A program made the position numbers and the translations under genes. 64,000 nt of DNA from Tupaia tana (lineage: Eukaryota > Chordata > Mammalia > Scandentia > Tupaiidae): contig JAKSZU010000011.1 in assembly GCA_026018925.1 (NCBI GenBank), forward strand, positions 11,729,485-11,793,484, read 5' to 3'. The notes under the pieces are model-generated. The model had not been told where the DNA came from. It saw only the letters and a program-made list of their open reading frames with translations, and did no database searches. Shown piece by piece: positions 50,075 through 64,000 of the stretch (its first letter is position 1; each line of letters starts with the position of its first letter).

Positions 50075-50325
50075 AGGGCCAGCTCCTGGTGTGATGGTCA
50101 GGGCAGCTGGATCCCACAAGGCCAACCTCACAGTTCAAGTCCCAGACCAAGTAGCTGGAGAAACACACCAGGTGCATGTGTTGTCAAAAATTCCTGAAAA
50201 GAGGGAGAGATGAGGAAGAAAAGACTGTGGCATGACTATTCCCCATGGTGGTACTTGCTTGATATCTCTCTCTCTCTCTCTCTCTCAACAAATGTATCCA
50301 CCCTCTGGCAAAACGTAAAAAATAA
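50075..50325 (+). mobile_element. tRNA-derived SINE, older subfamily
   Basis: GGGCCAGCTCCTGGTGTGAT head, AGTTCAAGTCCCAGACCAAG, (TC)n in the 3' part and CACCCTCTGGCAAAACGTAA end. Confidence 0.78.
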
Positions 50326-50647
50326 GAGAGAGAGAGAGAAAGAGAAAGGGGAGGGGCTTTTCTGAAAACCCTCCTAGCAACCTCTGCTTGCATTTCATTA
50401 GCCAAAACAGTGTTCCATAGTTAGCCTATGATGCAAAGGAGTCTAGGAAATATAATTTAGCTGGGTATGCTGCTGCAACGGACAAAACTAGAGTTGTAAG
50501 TAGATAAAGTTGCCTGCCACATGTCAGTAAAAAACAAGTAGAACGTGTAGTAGGAAAAATAAATTCATTCAACATATCAGCAAAAACTGTAAAACCCTAT
50601 GAATACACCTAACGTGAAATACACAGACCTTTATATTTACCAGCTGA
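50326..50647. other. Intergenic DNA with a GA-rich start
   Basis: (AG)n to 50350, then nothing recognised. Confidence 0.35.
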
Positions 50648-50938
50648 GGGGGGGGGGGGCGCAGGCTGCTGAGATGCTGTGCTCTGCAGGCTGGGACCAC
50701 AGGGGAGGTCTGGGTTTGATTCCCAGCCCACCTGAGGATCAGGTGCGGCAGCATGTGCCTGTGATCCCAGCAGCTCAGGAGGCTGAGGCAGGGGTACCGT
50801 AAGCTCAAGGCCAGAGTGCATAATACAGTAAGATCATTCTTCAAAACAGCTAATTGTAGTGGTGTGCACATGATGTCCTAGTTGGGAGACCCAGGAAGGA
50901 GAATCATGACACAGCAGGACCCTGTCTAAAAGGAAAAT
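50648..50938 (+). mobile_element. Chimeric tRNA/7SL-like SINE
   Basis: A tRNA-like box B (CTGGGTTTGATTCCCAGCCC) is followed by 7SL-like text (GTGCCTGTGATCCCAGCAGC, CAGGAGGCTGAGGCAGGGGT), then a second diverged unit (GTGGTGTGCACATGATGTCC) and GACCCTGTCTAAAA. Only copy in the window; begins with a G13 run. Confidence 0.7.
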
Positions 50939-50945
50939 TCTTTAA

Positions 50946-51212
50946 GGCCCCCAGCAGGTGGCATAGTGGTTAAGGTGCTGGACTCCCACATGGTCAATTG
51001 TGGTTTGCGTACCAGACCCTGTGACTGGATACACACACTGGGTGTGTGGGTGTGTGTGCCCAAAATCCCAGAAGCTGAATGGAGAAGAGACTGCAGTGTG
51101 ACCATCCCTCTTGGGGAATAATTTTTCACTTCATGTCATTCTGTCTTTTTCTGTCTCTCTGGCAAGCACATGCACCCTAAAGCAAAAATCTCTCAAAAAT
51201 TTTTTAATATAA
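50946..51212 (+). mobile_element. tRNA-derived SINE, intermediate subfamily
   Basis: GCCCCCAGCAGGTGGCATAG head, GGTTAAGGTGCTGGACTCCC, and GCACCCTAAAGCAAAAATCT end. Confidence 0.85.
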
Positions 51213-51446
51213 AATTTTTAATAAAAAGAGTGAATTTGGCTGTATGCAAATTATCTCAATATAGCTGACCTTACGAAAATAAAAGATTTAAATTTTAGAA
51301 GAATGATCATGATACAATTTGCTCAAAGAATAAGGCTGTAAATTACATTAATGCTGTGAAAATTATCCATTATTTATGTTTCAAGCAGATTACAAGAGAC
51401 ACACACACACACATTCACACAAATACACACAGACCACATATGTGTA

Positions 51447-51577
51447 TACGAGGAGACTTCAAAAGTGATGGAGAAATGGAAGGAAAATACAAGTTTCTAT
51501 TGGTGCAAAAAGACCTTGAAATTCATAATTTTTTCATAATATGCACTTTATGTGAACTTTTTGAAGACTCCCTCATA
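51447..51577. mobile_element. Mariner-like element remnant of a second type
   Basis: TACGAGGAGACTTCAAAAGT at the left and ACTTTTTGAAGACTCCCTCA at the right form inverted ends flanked by TA. Different termini from the seven-copy MITE. Confidence 0.6.
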
Positions 51578-52208
51578 TAACATAATCTCATTATATCCTA
51601 TTATCTTTTCTTGCATATTATAATTACAGACATCTTTTCTCTTTGGTTGTCTGCATTTTTCCTATACTGAATGCATATTATTCTTCTAGTAATAAGTTTT
51701 TCAGTGTTGAGTGAGTGGGCAGCTACCCAGTGGTGGAGACTCGGCAGAGAATCTCCTCTCAGACGCGCTCAACTATCCAAGCCCAGACTCCAAGGCTGAG
51801 CCTTGACAGAGGCCCAAGGGCATGCAGTGAGGGGTCCTGTGAGAGCGAAGAAGGAAACGTGGTTAAGGCCCTGGCAGCAGTGTGTCACGGGTATCTGATC
51901 GGTCAGTTACCACAGGCATGTGGGGAAGAGTGTGCCAAATTGAATATAGCCCTTAATAACTTACTTGAGGTCCCACCAAGCCCTGTCAGAGATTCCCTTC
52001 CCAGCACACTAGAAAGCATTCTCTGCCGGCACATCGGTCCCTGTCAAATTATTTATAGGAGATTGGTTCACATACTCAAAATGATAGGAATACTTCTAAT
52101 TATATCCAAACATGCCAAATGTCAGTACAAACTATGCTGAGGGTTCGTGTTGCCAAATGTCTTGCCCTAACAAAGAGGAGGTAGCTGCAGCATCAGCACA
52201 TTAGTTCC
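51578..52208 (+). promoter_or_regulatory. MYH8: MYH8 upstream/promoter region
   Basis: The only repeat-free stretch just upstream of MYH8. Visible candidate sites: MEF2-like TTATTTATAG (52049-52058), inverted CCAAT (ATTGG, 52062-52066), E-box CATGTG (51917-51922) and a direct repeat TGCCAAATGTC (52113-52123 and 52151-52161). The open frame at 51715-52140 starts at GTG, resembles nothing and is probably chance. Confidence 0.6.
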
Positions 52209-52216
52209 TATATAAG
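52209..52216 (+). promoter_or_regulatory. MYH8: MYH8 TATA box
   Basis: TATATAAG, followed about 40 bp later by a splice donor. Transcription start inferred about 25-32 bp downstream, near 52238. Confidence 0.75.
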
Positions 52217-52237
52217 CAGGACAGACCCTCGTCCCTT

Positions 52238-52258
52238 ATCTCCACCAAGAACCCAGAG
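52238..52258 (+). other. MYH8: MYH8 non-coding exon 1 (start approximate)
   Basis: Ends ACCCAGAG|GTAAGTG. The 3' edge is firm; the 5' edge is inferred from TATA distance. Skeletal MYH genes normally have two 5' non-coding exons. Confidence 0.65.
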
Positions 52259-52443
52259 GTAAGTGATGGGCGCGCTGGGACTCGAAGGACCCCACAGGGG
52301 GCTGTCTCTGATCATGAAAGTCCTCCTCTCAAGTTTGCTTTTTGTTTTCACAGATCCAAGCTTCCGGGCAGGGAGGTTTAGATTCTGTGTCAATATTACT
52401 GGAATTTCAGAAGGTCACTAATAAGAAATCTGTTGTTTTACAG

Positions 52444-52487
52444 TGTAGGACACTTCTGAACCTGCATTTTCATCTGCAACACCAGAG
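52444..52487 (+). other. MYH8: MYH8 non-coding exon 2
   Basis: 44 nt between GTTGTTTTACAG and ACCAGAG|GTAAGA. A second good acceptor (GTTTTCACAG, ending 52353) could give a longer form, 52354-52487. Confidence 0.65.
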
Positions 52488-52850
52488 GTAAGATTTGGCT
52501 TTATTTACTTACTGACGACAGAAAGGCTTTGTCTAATGAAGCTGTGAGCACTTCTTAATTACACACCGTTTCCATGTTTCTGCAGTTAGACAGTAGAAGT
52601 GTGTTTCCAAATGACTGTTTACAAATGCTGGAAAGTCATTCCTTTACAGTGACTGATTCTCAGAGACTACCTTCCTTTGAGTTCTAGGATCAAAGGACTG
52701 TTTAGAACAGAATGAGGTTTGACACCAAGTTCTCGGCTGTGCTTAGAAGCATCCAGGAGCAAGACTCTGTGCCATCCTCCCTCTACTGCAAAGCACTGGA
52801 TACTCACACAGTTTATAGGGATTTTTTTTTAACATACCAGAAAAGTTTTT

Positions 52851-53114
52851 TTTTTTTTTTTTGAGAGGTTTTTGCTATAGAGCACATGCACTCGCCAGAC
52901 AGACAGAGAGAGACATAGAGACAGAAAGCAAGAAATCACCCCCCAGGAGGGATGGCCACGCCGCAATCCCTTCTCCTCCGTTCTCCTCTTGGGATCTTGG
53001 GCACGCACGCACACGTGCCCAGCATGAGTTTTAAGCCATTGGGTCCGGGACGCGAACCGCAGTTGACTACATGGGAGTCCAGTGACATAGCCATTAGGCT
53101 AACTGCTGGTCCCT
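52851..53114 (-). mobile_element. tRNA-derived SINE, young, MYH8 intron 2, with TSD
   Basis: CCAGAAAAGTTTTT at 52837-52850 and from 53115. Full-length antisense copy. Confidence 0.92.
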
Positions 53115-53236
53115 CCAGAAAAGTTTTTATCTAAAAAAATGTGAACAGAAACATCTAGTTAAAGTCGTAATATTTTAGCCGTAATATTTGCTGTCATTTG
53201 TTGCTGGAAAGACTAATTAGTTGCTTAAAAAGTCAC

Positions 53237-53490
53237 AGGACCAGCAGTTAGCGCAATGGCTATGTCACTGGACTCCCATGTAGTCGACCACAGTTCGAGT
53301 CCCGGACCCAGTGGCTTAAACTCATGCTGGGCTTGTGTGAGTGCATGCCCAAGGTCCTGAGAAGAGAATGGAGGAGAAGGGATTGCGACTTGGCCATCCC
53401 CCCTGGGGGGTGATTTCTTCCTCTCTGTCTGTCTCTCTCTGTCTTTCTGGCGAGCGCACGCACCCTATAGCAAAAAAAACCTCTCCAAAA
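53237..53490 (+). mobile_element. tRNA-derived SINE, young, MYH8 intron 2
   Basis: GGACCAGCAGTTAGCGCAAT head. AAAAAGTCACAG before and AAAAAATCACAG after form the duplication. Sense copy, 120 bp from the antisense one, so the two could pair in RNA. Confidence 0.9.
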
Positions 53491-54484
53491 AAAAAATCAC
53501 AGTATGACTCTCACAGAGTTCTAAATACCATGAGTAATTTAAGAGTGATTGTGTCTTTCTCTAAGTAACCAACTAGCTGAAAGTAAAGGGGAAATACAAC
53601 GTAACACGTTGGTACTGCAGAGGAGGGTATCAAGCAGAAGACAATGGCTTATATGCATGCAAGGAGCCAAAATGTTTTTCTCTCTACTTTTTCTGGGTGG
53701 AAAGAACCACATGGACTTTATGTAGGAAGAAGGGCCTTCATGCTCAAGTTCAGATTTCTCTGTAGTTAGATCTGTGAACTGACAGTTAAGATCTCTCTTG
53801 TCAAAAGGAGAATGTTAAAAGAGATTTGGGAATTAAGGCAATACTAAGTCTTGGTAACAAGCCAAATGACACAAAGTCTAGAATACTAAAAATTTATTTT
53901 GAAGCTCTTTTAACAGCCCAAGAGACATGACACCTAATATCAATGCAGAGTAGATGTTAGAAATCATTATTTGGTGTATGAGAGAAAATGGCCACCTAAA
54001 GGCAAAAATGTTTTTGATAGCTTTGAAAATACCAATCTTGACTTTGCTGCGTGATTATATGACTGTTCTAACACACTGCAGATGCAAATGTCCTGTAGGA
54101 GAAGTGGAGATTAAATGATGTCTGTTGCTATAAAACAATCCATCCAGTTTTAGCTATAAAGATTCTTACGGTTTAGAGATAAAAACATGTAAGTATTCCA
54201 TTCTAATTCAACTGAAGTTACCCTAGCCCTGAGGGTCAAGACACACCACCTGGAAAAGAAATTGGCCAAGTCCTGAAAAGGAAGCCTCAAATTCCGATCT
54301 CATTCCAAACTAGTCCCTCAGACTATGTGAGCACACCAGTGAGGGCCAGATTGGAGAGTCACAGCACAGGTGTGCTAGGGGGCTTTTTGTTTGTTTTGTT
54401 TTGTTTTTCATTTCAAATCCTTAGGCACATTTAGAGTGTCTGTTTTCTATTAATATTTCTCTTTCTCCCCTATTTTCCCCCCAG
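53491..54484 (+). other. MYH8 intron 2 remainder
   Basis: Nearly 1 kb of unique-looking intron leading to the ATG-exon acceptor. No repeat recognised apart from a TTTTG run near 54395. Confidence 0.5.
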
Positions 54485-63014
<8,530 letters not shown>

Positions 63015-63764
63015 GTACCAAAAGAACCTCTTTCTAGATTTGAATCAGAGAATACAGGGAACAAAGGTCCTATTCAGCACTCCTATCTCCTTTGTAGCTG
63101 GACTTTTGCAGGATAGAGCCTTATTTATACATACTACATGCTTTCCTCACCCTTCTTCCTCATATCTCCTCATCTCCACCATTTCTCTCCAGCCCACTTA
63201 AGTTACAATGAACCCCAGTAGCCACTTACTAGCACAACTTAGGGCCAGATAATTGGACAGAGGACCAGATGCAATGGCTGCTCCTGCTTTGTCCTGGCAA
63301 TGGTGAGCAGATATATGAGACAACTTTACCTACCAGTCTATTTTAGCACTAGTTAAGGAAGCCTAGTAGCTGGCCACAGAGGGTCTGAATAATCATAGGG
63401 CTATGGGTGAAGAGTGCCCCTAGAGATATCTGTATGCCTTTGGATATTTGTCTCTACACAAACCTACAGACAATATCGGCAGAAAGTAAGATTTTTAAAA
63501 GGAATAGAGAAAGTAAAATCATATACTCTGCATATGGAAAGGCTATGCAACATACAGGACTTAACCATGGAAAACTAGTCACATGCTCCTTAAAGCCTTT
63601 CCTGACTATCCCCACTTGGCATTCTCTCTCTTTTCCCTGAACCTTTCCATAGTTACTTAATTATTTTTGTTCCTGACATTTGGCATTTACATTCTAGTCA
63701 CTGATGTTTTAGAAAGGGACCCTGTAGGGATCACCCACTGAAATTTAATACTCACATTTTCTTC
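63015..63764 (+). other. MYH8 intron, partly L2-like
   Basis: 63585-63705 (TTAAAGCCTTTCCTGACTAT, GACATTTGGCATTTACATTC) resembles an old L2. I searched for the next MYH8 exon (starting VADKAAYLQ in the family) and did not find it. Confidence 0.45.
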
Positions 63765-64000
63765 TTTTTTTTATGAGAGAGATTTTTGCTATAGGGCACA
63801 TTGGTTCACCAGACAGAGACAGAGAGAAGAAAGCAGAAATCATCCCCCAGAGGGGATGGCCATGCCGCAATCCCTTCTCCATTCTCCTCTCAGGATTTTG
63901 GGCATGCATGCACACATGCCCAGTGTGAGTTTCACGCCACCAGGTCTGGGACTCAAACCGTAGTTGACTACGTGGGAGTCCAGCGCCGTAACCATTATGC
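63765..64000 (-). mobile_element. tRNA-derived SINE, cut by the window end
   Basis: Poly(T), GAGAGATTTTTGCTATAGGG, ... to CGTAACCATTATGC at the last base; the tRNA-head end lies outside. Confidence 0.88.

Noticed and set aside
51715..52140. 141-codon open frame upstream of MYH8
   Set aside because: Starts at GTG, has no recognisable domain, and overlaps the MYH8 promoter motifs; most likely chance.

Overview
The window is placental-mammal genomic DNA from the sarcomeric skeletal myosin heavy chain (MYH) cluster. It has GT-AG introns, the standard skeletal-MYH exon sizes, and dense LINE-1 and tRNA-derived SINE insertions. The species is not a rodent or higher primate: no B1/B2 or ordinary dimeric Alu is seen. 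The dominant repeat is a tRNA-headed SINE of about 260 bp that I do not recognise from common model mammals. One chimeric tRNA/7SL-like SINE at 50648-50938 hints at Euarchontoglires. A colugo-like (Dermoptera) source is my low-confidence guess.

Layout on the + strand. (1) 1-10865: the 3' half of MYH4 (fast IIb myosin), 18 coding exons encoding the last 1013 residues of the coiled-coil rod, an intact frame, the stop at 10757-10759 and AATAAA at 10836. (2) 10866-52200: about 41 kb of intergenic DNA, almost all transposon-derived. It holds a minus-strand L1 (13810-18225) with a SINE and a second L1 nested in it, a processed MEST pseudogene (19985-21930, split by a SINE), several old L1 fragments, two ORF1-only half-L1 (HAL1-like) elements (about 28950-31164 and 36528-38732), seven copies of an ~80 bp mariner-type MITE, and more than 25 SINEs. 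(3) 52049-63014: the MYH8 (perinatal myosin) promoter, two non-coding 5' exons, the ATG exon at 54485, and coding exons through residue 381 of the motor domain, including the P-loop and switch I. The gene runs out of the window in the intron after 63014.

The two genes are in tandem on the same strand, in the order known for the mammalian cluster (MYH3-MYH2-MYH1-MYH4-MYH8-MYH13). Both encode thick-filament motor heavy chains: the visible MYH4 part is S2 and light meromyosin, while the visible MYH8 part is the N-terminal SH3-like domain and the nucleotide-binding region. I found no other functional protein-coding gene and no credible tRNA, rRNA, CRISPR or prokaryotic feature. The most interesting observations are the young HAL1-like elements, the MEST retrocopy, the mariner MITE family, a very weak MYH4 splice donor, and candidate MYH8 regulatory sequence.
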